A stretch of DNA of 18,954 nucleotides from JBBKWQ01 sp037969115 (lineage in GTDB: Bacteria > Actinomycetota > Acidimicrobiia > Acidimicrobiales > Ilumatobacteraceae). Location of the stretch: NCBI GenBank assembly GCA_037969115.1, contig JBBKWQ010000108.1, positions 1-18,954 on the forward strand, given 5' to 3'. Below, in pieces: positions 1 through 6,453 of this stretch (positions are counted from its first letter, which is position 1; each line of letters starts with the position of its first letter). The position numbers and the translations under genes were made by a program. The notes below the pieces were generated by a model. The model ran no database searches. It was not told the DNA's origin and worked only from the letters and a program-made list of their open reading frames with translations.

Positions 1-452
1 GGATGTGGATATCCGCTCTGGTCATCGCCGTAGGTGATCATCACCTGTGGCTTCGTGCGCCGGATGACGGCGACGAGTCGCTCGGTGGATTCATCGATGG
101 GCGCCTGGAAGAAGCACTCCGTGTGATTGTTCGCCTCGGAGTCGGGCATTCCCGAATCGCGGTAGCCGAGCATGACCACCTCGTCGAAGCCGATCACCTG
201 CGCAGCCGCGTCGAGTTCGCTCGCCCGCAGCGACGCGACCAGCTCGCGTTCCTGCTCGGGAGTGAGACCGAAGAACGGCTGGCCTTCGTCACGCAGGGAT
301 GGATTCTGGAGGTCACCCTCTTCGCCACCGGTGCAGCACACGAGCACGGATCGCACGCCCGCGGCGTGGTATTTGGCGACCGTGGGGGCTCCCTTCGACG
401 CTTCGTCGTCGGGGTGAGCGTGCACGGTCAACAGGGTGGGGGGAGCGGACAC
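1..452 (-). CDS. mca: PIG-L family deacetylase, mycothiol S-conjugate amidase-like (3' end cut off by the window edge)
   Basis: Only the first 150 codons lie in the window. The translation starts near VSAPPTLLTVHAHPDDEASK. The HPDDE motif (H13, D15, D16) supplies zinc ligands and the catalytic Asp of the PIG-L/LmbE family. A TGGEEGD segment follows near residue 45, and the reading frame leaves the window in SGYPH, just before the expected HPDH element with the third zinc His. The SKGA run after HPDDE and the GYPHP element are typical of Mca rather than MshB. Mca hydrolyses mycothiol S-conjugates in detoxification, releasing a mercapturate and GlcN-Ins. The GTG at 452 is chosen because TAGCCT sits 6 bases upstream, which suits a leaderless start, and because the family N-terminus begins just before HPDDE. 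The gene is divergent from the PEBP lipoprotein, with 30 bases between them. Family membership is firm; Mca over another PIG-L subtype is probable. Confidence 0.85.
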   Translation of the reverse strand, partial: MSAPPTLLTVHAHPDDEASKGAPTVAKYHAAGVRSVLVCCTGGEEGDLQNPSLRDEGQPFFGLTPEQERELVASLRASELDAAAQVIGFDEVVMLGYRDSGMPDSEANNHTECFFQAPIDESTERLVAVIRRTKPQVMITYGDDQSGYPH

Positions 453-458
453 GGCACC

Positions 459-474
459 AGGCTATCGCTACGCT
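459..474. promoter_or_regulatory. Back-to-back -10 elements of the mca / PEBP divergent pair
   Basis: The 30-base gap holds TAGCCT on the minus strand (464 to 459), 6 bases from the mca GTG, and TACGCT on the plus strand (469-474), 8 bases from the PEBP ATG. Only 4 bases separate the two hexamers. No clear -35 is visible. Any -35 for one gene would lie inside the 5' coding region of the other. The spacing fits leaderless transcription in both directions. Confidence 0.5.
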
Positions 475-482
475 CGTCGACC

Positions 483-1232
483 ATGCGTTGGTTCCCAACT
501 CCCCCGCTCGCACGCTCGCGCGTCGTTCACGCCGCAACCGACCACACCTCCCCGGCTGCACCGCGGGCGCGTGCTGTCGCCGGTTGCATCATCGCTGCCG
601 TCGCGCTCGTCGCCACGGCGTGCGACACCAACGACGGGAAACAGCTCAAATCTCCGGAGTTCCCACGACCGGCCATCACGCTCGCCGAGGATGCCGACGG
701 GTCGGTGGACGGGTCGGGCGACGCGGCTGACGCCGAGGCGGCCCTGACGCCGCTGACGGCTCCGGCCGACCAGTCGGAGTCGGCGGACGATTCGGGAGAG
801 TTCTCGCTGGTCGCGTCGTGGCCCGATGGCGGCCCGATCGACCAACGTCACACGTGCGATGGCGACGACATCTCGCCGGCCCTTCAATGGCAGAATGTGC
901 CCGACGCAGCCGTTGAGCTGGCACTCGTGGTTCGCGACGAGGATGCCGACGGGTTCCTGCACTGGGTCGTCACGGGCATCGACCCATCCCTGAGCACGAT
1001 CATCGAGAACACCGCGCCGGCGGGCGCCACGGAATGGCCGAACTCGTTCGGCGGTCGTGGCTGGTCGGGGCCGTGCCCGCCCCCTGGGGCGAATCACCTG
1101 TACCAGTTCGAAATTCTCGCGCTCAACCAGCCCACCGAGTTGGCCGATACAACTCCTGCTTCCGAAGTCGTCGCCGATCTCGGACAACGAACGATCGCAG
1201 CAACGGCCGTCACCGGGAACTTCACACGATGA
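483..1232 (+). CDS. PEBP family (YbhB/YbcL, Raf-kinase-inhibitor-like) putative lipoprotein
   Basis: This is a 249-residue protein. A basic N-terminal stretch of about 30 residues precedes a hydrophobic helix (about 32-46) ending in ATAC, so Cys47 is a possible lipidation site, although the lipobox is imperfect. An acidic, low-complexity linker (about 60-105) leads to the PEBP domain. Signature parts are visible: a DEDADG segment, HWV (ligand-pocket His) and a GRGWSGPCPPPG loop, followed by the YQFEILAL strand. Bacterial PEBP proteins bind small anions or phospholipid head groups; the ligand here is unknown. ATG 483 is chosen over the longer upstream frame because that extension is antisense to mca and because TACGCT lies 8 bases before 483. 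The next gene starts 24 bases downstream on the same strand, so the two may be co-transcribed. Family assignment is strong; membrane anchoring is inferred. Confidence 0.85.
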   Translation: MRWFPTPPLARSRVVHAATDHTSPAAPRARAVAGCIIAAVALVATACDTNDGKQLKSPEFPRPAITLAEDADGSVDGSGDAADAEAALTPLTAPADQSESADDSGEFSLVASWPDGGPIDQRHTCDGDDISPALQWQNVPDAAVELALVVRDEDADGFLHWVVTGIDPSLSTIIENTAPAGATEWPNSFGGRGWSGPCPPPGANHLYQFEILALNQPTELADTTPASEVVADLGQRTIAATAVTGNFTR

Positions 1233-1256
1233 ATCCTTCGGCCAGAACCAGGATCC

Positions 1257-3101
1257 ATGCCGAAGCCCGACCAACCACAACTGACAGGAGCGACCCGTTC
1301 GGACTCGTCACCGTCTGGTGACGTCGCGCTGAGCCACCCCGCGCAGTGGCCCGTGCTCGACGTGTTCGGTGCCATCGGCGCAATGCACGAGAAGTCCGAG
1401 ATGGCCGTCTTCGTGATCGGGCTCGACAACACGGTCGCACACATCAACGAAGTCGGCCAGATTCTGCTCCATCTCACCGCTTCCGGAACTCGAACTGGTG
1501 AACGGGCGCCGGTCACGGTGCTCAAGATGCTGCTCGACCATCTTCCAAAGCGCCTCCTCACCGATCCGGAAGGTGGCCACTGGAGCGGCGATGTCGACAT
1601 CAACCAGGACAACGGTGATGTCATCACGCTCGAGATGAACATCGTCGTACGTCACGACGTGCAGTCGCCCACCGGTGGGTTCATCGCCGGAATCGGCCGC
1701 GACGTGACCGACGAACGCGAGCGGCATGCCGATCTGTTCCGGCAGGTCGAACTCGACCCGACCACCGAACTCCTCAACCATGACGCGTTCATCGGAAAGA
1801 CCACCCAGACGCTCGCGTCGGTACAGAACTCGCTGATGTTCGCCGCGCCTGGAATCCAGACCGAATCCGGTCCGGCGATCCTGGTCGTCGACATCGATGC
1901 GTTGGCCGACATCAGCGATGCGCTGGGCCACGACGTCGGCACCCACGTGCTCGTTGCGTGCGCCAATCGACTCGTGCGAGCAGTGCGGCCCAACGACGTC
2001 GTCGCTCGGCTCGGAGCGGGTAGGTTCGCCATGTTGTGCGCCGATGTGGCCGACGCGGCCATCGCGCTCGACCTCGCCAACCGGATCAGGCGTTCGCTCG
2101 CCGGACGCATCACGATTGCTGCGATCGAGCTCGATCTGTCCGTCAGCGTCGGCATCGCCGTCAGCGAGGTTGCTCACCTGACCGGCGACCATCGCTCCTC
2201 GGCGCTCGAATTGCTCGGCCAAGCCGACGCAGCCGAGCGCTGGGCGCGCCAGGGCGGTCGGGGCCGCACCGCCGTCTACAACGACGCGATGCGCGTGAAG
2301 GCGCGCATCCGCACCGAGTTCGCCGCGTCGCTCACGAGCGCCCTTCGCAACCACGAGTTCGCTGTCGACTACCAACCGATCTACTCCGCCGTGTCGGAGC
2401 GTGCCGTTGCCGCCGAAGCGCTGTTGCGATGGAACCACCCCACGTCGGGACGGCTCAACGCCTACGAGTTCCTCTCGATCGCCGAAGAAACCGGCGTGAT
2501 CACTGCGATCGGCGACTGGGCGCTCCGCCAAGCCTGTTCCGATGCACGCCACTGGATCGATTCCGGTGTGGTCGACCGGAATTTCTCGGTGCACGTCAAC
2601 GTCTCGAAAATCCAGCTCACCAACTCTGCGTTCGTGCCCTACGTCGTGCAGGTCCTGCGTGAGTACGACCTGCGTCCCGGCCAACTCGTGTTGGAGGCTC
2701 GCGAAGCCACCCTGTTGAGCGACACGCCATTGGGTGGCTACGAGCGCGACGACGATGTCACCCGCTCGGTCCGGGCGCTGCGCCGCGTGGGTGTGCGACT
2801 CGCCATCGACAATTTCGGCACCGGTACCAACGCGTTGTCGCTGCTGACCGACGTGGGCGCCGACGTGCTGAAACTCGACGGCGAGCTCGCGCTCCCGAGC
2901 GGCGCCAGCGAAGCCGACAACCGGGTCGTGCGTGCCCTGGTGCTGCTCGCACATGCACTCGACATGGAGGTCGTCGCAGAGCGCGTCACCGCACTCGAGC
3001 AGCTCCGGCGGCTCAGAGCGGCGGGCTGCGACTACGTGCAGGGCCACTTGCTCGGGCTGCCGGTGGGACCGGCGGAGTTTCACAGCCACACCAGTCCGTG
3101 A
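1257..3101 (+). CDS. PAS-GGDEF-EAL protein with degenerate GGDEF (c-di-GMP sensor/phosphodiesterase)
   Basis: The 614 residues read in order: a PAS-like domain (about 45-155, ending GRDVTDERE), a GGDEF domain (about 165-335) and an EAL domain (about 345-610). The GGDEF signature is GAGRF at 253-257, so diguanylate cyclase activity is very unlikely. The product-binding I-site RxxD survives as RPND at 244-247, exactly five residues before it. The EAL domain keeps E387 (EALLRW), N448, E480, D518, K539, D541, E575 and Q595. The second Asp of DDFGTG is Asn (N519), and the Glu of the AEGVE-type loop is Thr (T578). An insertion of about 8 residues (GGYERDDD) precedes the DNFG strand. The protein could be a weakened phosphodiesterase or a c-di-GMP receptor. 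No transmembrane segment is seen. AGGA lies only 3 bases before ATG 1257, so the start is less certain than the domains. Confidence 0.9.
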   Translation: MPKPDQPQLTGATRSDSSPSGDVALSHPAQWPVLDVFGAIGAMHEKSEMAVFVIGLDNTVAHINEVGQILLHLTASGTRTGERAPVTVLKMLLDHLPKRLLTDPEGGHWSGDVDINQDNGDVITLEMNIVVRHDVQSPTGGFIAGIGRDVTDERERHADLFRQVELDPTTELLNHDAFIGKTTQTLASVQNSLMFAAPGIQTESGPAILVVDIDALADISDALGHDVGTHVLVACANRLVRAVRPNDVVARLGAGRFAMLCADVADAAIALDLANRIRRSLAGRITIAAIELDLSVSVGIAVSEVAHLTGDHRSSALELLGQADAAERWARQGGRGRTAVYNDAMRVKARIRTEFAASLTSALRNHEFAVDYQPIYSAVSERAVAAEALLRWNHPTSGRLNAYEFLSIAEETGVITAIGDWALRQACSDARHWIDSGVVDRNFSVHVNVSKIQLTNSAFVPYVVQVLREYDLRPGQLVLEAREATLLSDTPLGGYERDDDVTRSVRALRRVGVRLAIDNFGTGTNALSLLTDVGADVLKLDGELALPSGASEADNRVVRALVLLAHALDMEVVAERVTALEQLRRLRAAGCDYVQGHLLGLPVGPAEFHSHTSP

Positions 3102-3107
3102 GCCGGA

Positions 3108-3113
3108 TACCCT
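3108..3113 (+). promoter_or_regulatory. -10-like TACCCT for a leaderless DUF971 gene
   Basis: TACCCT lies 7 bases before ATG 3121, inside the 19-base gap after the PAS-GGDEF-EAL stop codon. No recognisable -35 is present. The call rests on the same spacing at other unit-leading genes in the window. Confidence 0.4.
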
Positions 3114-3120
3114 CGGCACC

Positions 3121-3429
3121 ATGCGCGCCGCCGACATCGAGATCGAACGCGACACCGAGATGCGGATCACGTTCGACGACGGCGTCACCGCGGTCTATCC
3201 ACTCGGGGCGCTGCGCGCGGCGTGTCCGTGCGCTGGCTGCCGGGGCCAACGCGAGCAAGGCAACGACATTGCGATCGATGGTTCGATCTCGGTCGTCGAC
3301 GCCGAACTGACGGGAGCCTGGGGCGTTTCCATCCGCTGGTCGGACGGCCACGACACCGGAATCTATGCGTGGACCCATCTCCGCAAGTGGTGGGATGCCG
3401 GCCAAGTTCTCCCCTACCCTGAACGCTGA
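3121..3429 (+). CDS. DUF971 / gamma-butyrobetaine hydroxylase N-terminal-like domain protein
   Basis: This 102-residue protein consists almost wholly of one small domain. Residues 14-30 form the strand pair of the fold (RITFDDGVTAVYPLGALR). CPCAGC at 35-40 is the conserved cysteine motif. The C-terminal half (WGVSIRWSDGHDTGIY, then WTHLRKW) matches the family pattern of a D-GH segment followed by W-x-x-L-R. The domain occurs at the N-terminus of gamma-butyrobetaine hydroxylase, where its Cys/His residues bind zinc, and as stand-alone proteins or fusions with Mrp/ApbC ATPases. Its role as a free-standing protein is not established. The stop codon overlaps the rhomboid start (TGATG), so the two genes should be translationally coupled. 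ATG 3121 is preferred over upstream in-frame starts, which lie within the EAL gene. Confidence 0.85.
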   Translation: MRAADIEIERDTEMRITFDDGVTAVYPLGALRAACPCAGCRGQREQGNDIAIDGSISVVDAELTGAWGVSIRWSDGHDTGIYAWTHLRKWWDAGQVLPYPER

Positions 3430-4376
3430 TGTCGATTCCGCCTCCCCCGCCATCGGGTGCAATTCCGGCGCCGCCACCCGGAAGTACACCGGCAGGTGAA
3501 GCCTGCTACCGACATCCGAGCCGCGTCACCGGACGTCGGTGTACTCGATGCGGCAGGCCCGCATGTTCCGAGTGTCTCGTACAGGCCAACGTCGGCAGCC
3601 ATTGCCTCGACTGCGTGAAGGCGGCCCGACCCGACGTCAAGACCCGCGCCAAGTTCTGGAGCGCCCAGCAGGACCTGCTCGTGACGATGTCGCTGATCGG
3701 CATCAACCTGGCCGTGTTCGTGTACGTCACCCTTCGCGACCCCGCCAGCCTGAGCGGTTCCGGGTCGATCGGCAGTGCTCAACTCGGCCTGACGCGTGCC
3801 GCGCTCGACAGCGGGCCGGTGGGCTTCGGTCTGCCCGGCAACGAGGTGTACGTGTCGGACGGGAGCGACTGGTACCGGCTGGTCACGTCGGGATTCCTCC
3901 ACTTCGGCATCTTGCACCTCGCATTCAACCTGTACTTCCTCTACGTTCTGGGCCGCATCATCGAGCCACTCATCGGCCGGGTCAAGTTCTTGCTGGTGTA
4001 CGTCGCATCGCTGCTCGCCGGTTCGGCCGGCGCCATCGTGCTCCAGCCCGAAGGCCTGCACGGCGGCGCGTCGGGCGCCGTCTTCGGTCTGCTCGGTCTG
4101 CTCTTCGTCGGGTACTACTTACGTGGCATCAACCCGTTCACCACCGGTATCGGCACGGTGTTGATCCTGAACCTCGTGATCACGTTCACCATCGGCGGAA
4201 TTTCGATCGGTGGACACCTCGGTGGCGTGATCGCAGGTGGACTCTGCGCGCTCGTGGTGATCCCCAGGCGTCCCGGCTCGTTCCCGCCGTGGGCCGCCTA
4301 CGCATGGCCGGTCGTGATCGGGCTGTTGAGCGTGGCCGTCACGATCTACGCCGTCCAGAACTCATGGCCGGCCTGA
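3429..4376 (+). CDS. Rhomboid family intramembrane serine protease with N-terminal zinc-finger
   Basis: This is a 315-residue membrane protein. A Pro-rich N-terminus (about 1-24) leads to a cytosolic B-box-like zinc-binding region (about 26-62) with C-x2-C pairs: CYRHP, CTRC, CSEC and CLDC. A first helix (about 84-102) is followed by the rhomboid core. Conserved features are HFGILHLAFN with its His and Asn, the GASG motif with nucleophile Ser215, and GGHLGG with catalytic His263. Six to seven transmembrane helices can be traced, the last just before the C-terminus. Rhomboids cleave transmembrane substrates within the bilayer; this one's substrate is unknown. The start overlaps the DUF971 stop by one base (TGATG). 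The 3' end meets the YczE-like gene with a 10-base convergent gap. The catalytic dyad is complete, so activity is expected. Confidence 0.92.
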   Translation: MSIPPPPPSGAIPAPPPGSTPAGEACYRHPSRVTGRRCTRCGRPACSECLVQANVGSHCLDCVKAARPDVKTRAKFWSAQQDLLVTMSLIGINLAVFVYVTLRDPASLSGSGSIGSAQLGLTRAALDSGPVGFGLPGNEVYVSDGSDWYRLVTSGFLHFGILHLAFNLYFLYVLGRIIEPLIGRVKFLLVYVASLLAGSAGAIVLQPEGLHGGASGAVFGLLGLLFVGYYLRGINPFTTGIGTVLILNLVITFTIGGISIGGHLGGVIAGGLCALVVIPRRPGSFPPWAAYAWPVVIGLLSVAVTIYAVQNSWPA

Positions 4377-4382
4377 GGCCGG
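4368..4382. terminator. Possible bidirectional hairpin between convergent genes
   Basis: CCGGCCTGAGGCCGG is a perfect 15-base inverted repeat that contains the rhomboid TGA stop and fills most of the 10-base gap before the convergent YczE-like gene. It can fold as CCGGC-loop-GCCGG. No T-tract follows on either strand, so termination is only an inference from position. Confidence 0.3.
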
Positions 4383-4386
4383 GAGT

Positions 4387-5016
4387 TCACCGAGGTCGAA
4401 CCGGAATCGCGTCGGGCTCGGGGGCACTCATGCTGAGCCGCGGCAATGCAACCTGCACCACCGGTCCGATGCCGAACGCGAAGACCGCGGTGCCCACTCC
4501 TGCCTTGCCGCCGAGGACGATTCCGATGCCGAGCGCAGCGATCTCCACACCGGTTCGAGCAACCCGGATCGACCACCCTCGCTTGGCGAGTCCGGTCATC
4601 AACCCGTCGCGTGGCCCCGGACCCAGACCGGCACCGATGTACCAGCCGGAACCAATGCCGATCGACATGACACCGGCGAGTAGGTAGAGCACCCTGGACG
4701 CGACGCCGTCGGTCTCGGGGAGCCACGGCAACGTGAGTTCGACGAACACGCCGATCAACACGGCATTCATCACCGTGCCGATGCCCATCCGCTCACCCAA
4801 CGGAATCCAGAGCAGGAGCAGCAGGACGCCGACGATGACGATGACCACGCCGAGGCCGATGCCGGTCTGCTCGGAGATGCCCTGGTGCAGCACGTCCCAC
4901 GGCGCCAGACCGAGGTCGCCTCGAACGATGCCTGAGATTCCCAGACCGAACAAGAAGAGGCCGAACGTGCACCGAAGCAAGCGTTCGGCTGGTCGGTCGG
5001 TCAGCACCGAGAACAT
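4387..5016 (-). CDS. YczE/YyaS/YitT-type integral membrane protein
   Basis: This 209-residue, strongly hydrophobic protein has about five transmembrane segments: near 13-33, 55-72, 80-96, 106-130 and 150-185. Family features are the N-terminal LFLFGLGISGIVRGDLGLAPWDVLHQG stretch, whose APWDVL core pairs with a second GLGPGPRDGLMTGL segment near residue 130. These two related loops suggest an internal repeat of a helix-loop unit. Proteins of this group are conserved membrane proteins without a settled function, and one B. subtilis member sits beside the surfactin genes. ATG 5016 is supported by TAACGT 6 bases upstream, a leaderless arrangement. The gene converges on the rhomboid gene and is divergent from the 76-aa ORF across 104 bases. 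Transport or efflux is possible but not shown by the sequence. Confidence 0.8.
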   Translation of the reverse strand: MFSVLTDRPAERLLRCTFGLFLFGLGISGIVRGDLGLAPWDVLHQGISEQTGIGLGVVIVIVGVLLLLLWIPLGERMGIGTVMNAVLIGVFVELTLPWLPETDGVASRVLYLLAGVMSIGIGSGWYIGAGLGPGPRDGLMTGLAKRGWSIRVARTGVEIAALGIGIVLGGKAGVGTAVFAFGIGPVVQVALPRLSMSAPEPDAIPVRPR

Positions 5017-5022
5017 TCCGGC

Positions 5023-5028
5023 ACGTTA
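5023..5028 (-). promoter_or_regulatory. -10-like TAACGT for the YczE-like gene
   Basis: On the minus strand TAACGT lies 6 bases before ATG 5016, as for other presumed leaderless genes here. No clear -35 hexamer is present. The inverted repeat at 5042-5069 occupies the position where upstream contacts would be made. Confidence 0.45.
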
Positions 5029-5041
5029 TCGATGTGCACAC

Positions 5042-5069
5042 GGACCGACGATTCGGCGCATATCGGTCC
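5042..5069. promoter_or_regulatory. Inverted repeat GGACCGA-N14-TCGGTCC, possible operator
   Basis: Two perfect 7-base arms (5042-5048 and 5063-5069) lie in the divergent gap between the YczE-like gene and the 76-aa ORF. Their centres are 21 bases apart, two helical turns, which suits a dimeric DNA-binding protein. The arms sit 14 bases upstream of the YczE-like -10. No regulator gene is adjacent, so function is inferred from symmetry and position only. Confidence 0.3.
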
Positions 5070-5108
5070 AGACGGCGTCTCTCAGGAACTCCGCGACACC
5101 CCTCTGCG

Positions 5109-5114
5109 CATGAT
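5109..5114 (+). promoter_or_regulatory. -10-like CATGAT for the 76-aa ORF
   Basis: CATGAT differs from TATGAT only at the first base and lies 6 bases before ATG 5121. The spacing matches the leaderless pattern of neighbouring genes. No -35 is recognisable. Confidence 0.35.
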
Positions 5115-5120
5115 GCAACC

Positions 5121-5351
5121 ATGATCACGACGAACCCGATCGACCACGAATCCCCCGAACAACTCACCCTGCTTCCCCCCTCGGCGGTTCCGCTCAGGTT
5201 TCGCCTCGACGAGGCCACCCGGAGGCGCGGCCGTCAGCACGTGGCCGAGATCCGCGAACTCCTCGCCGATCGCCAGGCCAAGCGCGCCGATGTCCACCAG
5301 TTTCCGGTGCGAGTACCCGTCCGCACACACGCAGACACGCACGCCGCCTGA
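5121..5351 (+). CDS. Small hypothetical protein (76 aa)
   Basis: I do not recognise a family. The protein is hydrophilic, with no signal peptide or transmembrane helix. An acidic, Pro-rich N-terminus (about 1-27) precedes a charged helix (about 30-57, RLDEATRRRGRQHVAEIREL) that is rich in Arg and Glu and is probably amphipathic. The tail is His- and Arg-containing. ATG 5121 is preferred over an upstream in-frame start because CATGAT lies 6 bases before it and the upstream extension is arginine-rich and of poor coding quality. The gene stands alone between the divergent YczE-like gene and the convergent LLM oxidoreductase. A possible terminator hairpin starts 11 bases after its stop codon. It might be a regulatory or scaffold peptide, but nothing in the sequence decides this. 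Coding status is likely but not certain. Confidence 0.55.
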   Translation: MITTNPIDHESPEQLTLLPPSAVPLRFRLDEATRRRGRQHVAEIRELLADRQAKRADVHQFPVRVPVRTHADTHAA

Positions 5352-5361
5352 TTCAGATCGC

Positions 5362-5381
5362 CCCGATCAACCCTGGTCGGG
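5362..5381 (+). terminator. Possible terminator hairpin after the 76-aa ORF
   Basis: CCCGATCA-ACCC-TGGTCGGG forms an 8-pair stem, with one G-U pair, and a 4-base loop in plus-strand RNA. It starts 11 bases after the stop at 5351. The minus-strand RNA would have an A-C mismatch, so the structure favours the plus strand. There is no U-tract, and it overlaps the 3' coding end of the LLM gene. Confidence 0.35.
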
Positions 5382-6350
5382 TGCCAACGAGGCGATGGCA
5401 TCCCAATGGCTGAGGTCGGGGTCGAAGGGCAGCACGGCGAGCGACGAGGTGGTCACGCCGTTGTCGAAATACTCCTGTATCCGCGCTCGGCATTGCGCAG
5501 CCGAGCCATGAACGATCAGGTCGTCCACGACTTCGTCGGGAATCGCCGCGAGCGCCGCCTTGCGGTCACCCGCCTGCCAGTTGTCCCACATCCCGCGAAA
5601 CTGGTCGCCGCGCCCAAGCCATTCGTGGAATGCCGCGTACACCGGCACGTTCATGTAAGCCGCGATCGCATATCGAGCCGCCTCTCGCACCACGGCGCTG
5701 TTCTCACTCGGGCACACGAATATCCGAGCGACGACCTCTCGCTCTTCACCCTGAGCGGCCTCGTTCACGATGCCCACCACCTTCGGGACGTCGGCCGGCG
5801 ACAACCAGTTGAGGATCACGCCATCGGCCTCGCGTCCGGCCAGTCGCAACATCCCTTCGCGCAGCGCTGCGACCAGAATCGGCGGAGTCTGCTCGGGACG
5901 AACACCGAGCCTGAAGCCCTGGACCTCGAAGGTGTCGTACTGTCTGGTGACCTTGTCGCCGGCGAACGCGTCACGAAGAAAACGCACCACGTCACGCACC
6001 TTCTTGTACGGCTCCTCGAACGGCACACCGTTCCACCGCTCGACGATCACATTCGACGACGAACCGATCCCGATCGCGAATCGTCCAGGAGCGGCGTCGG
6101 CCAGGCTGGCCACACACTGCGCCATGCATGCCGGTGCACGCGTGTAGGCCGGTACGATCGCCGTGCCGAGACGGAGCCGGGGCTCCCACGCCGCGGCCAG
6201 CGTCAACGGCGTGAATCCGTCGGCGCCATCCGATTCGGCGCTCCAGATGTCGGTGTACCCCATGTCGGCCAGCGCGTGCAGCTTCGCCTCGTGCGAGTGC
6301 AAAGGGCCCGGCAGCGGGACGGTCATTCCAGGTCGGGTCGGCAATGCCAT
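5367..6350 (-). CDS. LLM class (luciferase-like) F420-dependent oxidoreductase
   Basis: The 327-residue protein spans one bacterial-luciferase-like TIM barrel. Recognisable parts are the first strand with its PGPLHSHEAKL segment, YTDIWSAES near residue 35, TPLTLAAAWEPRLRLGTAIVP (about 47-67), the RFAIGIGSSSN loop (about 90-100) and the PPILVAALREGMLRLAGREADGVILNW region (about 155-182), which carries typical strands 5-6. The C-terminal part contains GSAAQCRARIQEYFDNGV, the family pattern for a closing helix. In actinomycetes most such proteins use F420, and some use FMN; the substrate cannot be read from sequence. ATG 6350 is supported by TAGTGT 7 bases upstream. The gene is divergent from the amidase unit (103 bases to the leader ORF) and convergent with the 76-aa ORF. 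Family call is strong; cofactor F420 is inferred. Confidence 0.88.
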   Translation of the reverse strand: MALPTRPGMTVPLPGPLHSHEAKLHALADMGYTDIWSAESDGADGFTPLTLAAAWEPRLRLGTAIVPAYTRAPACMAQCVASLADAAPGRFAIGIGSSSNVIVERWNGVPFEEPYKKVRDVVRFLRDAFAGDKVTRQYDTFEVQGFRLGVRPEQTPPILVAALREGMLRLAGREADGVILNWLSPADVPKVVGIVNEAAQGEEREVVARIFVCPSENSAVVREAARYAIAAYMNVPVYAAFHEWLGRGDQFRGMWDNWQAGDRKAALAAIPDEVVDDLIVHGSAAQCRARIQEYFDNGVTTSSLAVLPFDPDLSHWDAIASLAPDQG

Positions 6351-6357
6351 GATCGCG

Positions 6358-6363
6358 ACACTA
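6358..6363 (-). promoter_or_regulatory. -10-like TAGTGT for the LLM oxidoreductase
   Basis: On the minus strand TAGTGT lies 7 bases before ATG 6350. No convincing -35 is seen. The spacing implies a leaderless or near-leaderless mRNA. Confidence 0.45.
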
Positions 6364-6441
6364 CCGGCGGCAACTCACCGCGGTCCGAGTCAGCCTTCAC
6401 CGTCGGGTCGGCCGGGCGCGACGCTGCCCTGGGTTGTTGCC

Positions 6442-6447
6442 TAGTCT
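6442..6447 (+). promoter_or_regulatory. -10-like TAGTCT upstream of the amidase leader ORF
   Basis: TAGTCT lies 6 bases before ATG 6454, the leaderless spacing seen elsewhere. That ATG is not in frame with the amidase. It opens a 13-codon ORF ending at the amidase start. If the promoter is real, the amidase mRNA has a 5' region of about 38 bases. Confidence 0.45.
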
Positions 6448-6453
6448 CGTCTC

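Noticed and set aside
32..46. Perfect palindrome AGGTGATCATCACCT as an operator
   Set aside because: It lies deep in mca coding sequence over conserved-looking codons, far from any start. It is probably a by-product of the codons used.
3..482. N-terminal extension of the PEBP lipoprotein frame back to position 3
   Set aside because: It runs antisense through the mca-like gene, whose HPDDE motif is clear, and puts the signal helix in mid-protein. ATG 483 gives an exported protein.
1308..3188. Long minus-strand frame opposite the PAS-GGDEF-EAL gene (626 codons)
   Set aside because: It has no recognisable domain and skewed composition, while the plus strand carries complete GGDEF/EAL-type domains.
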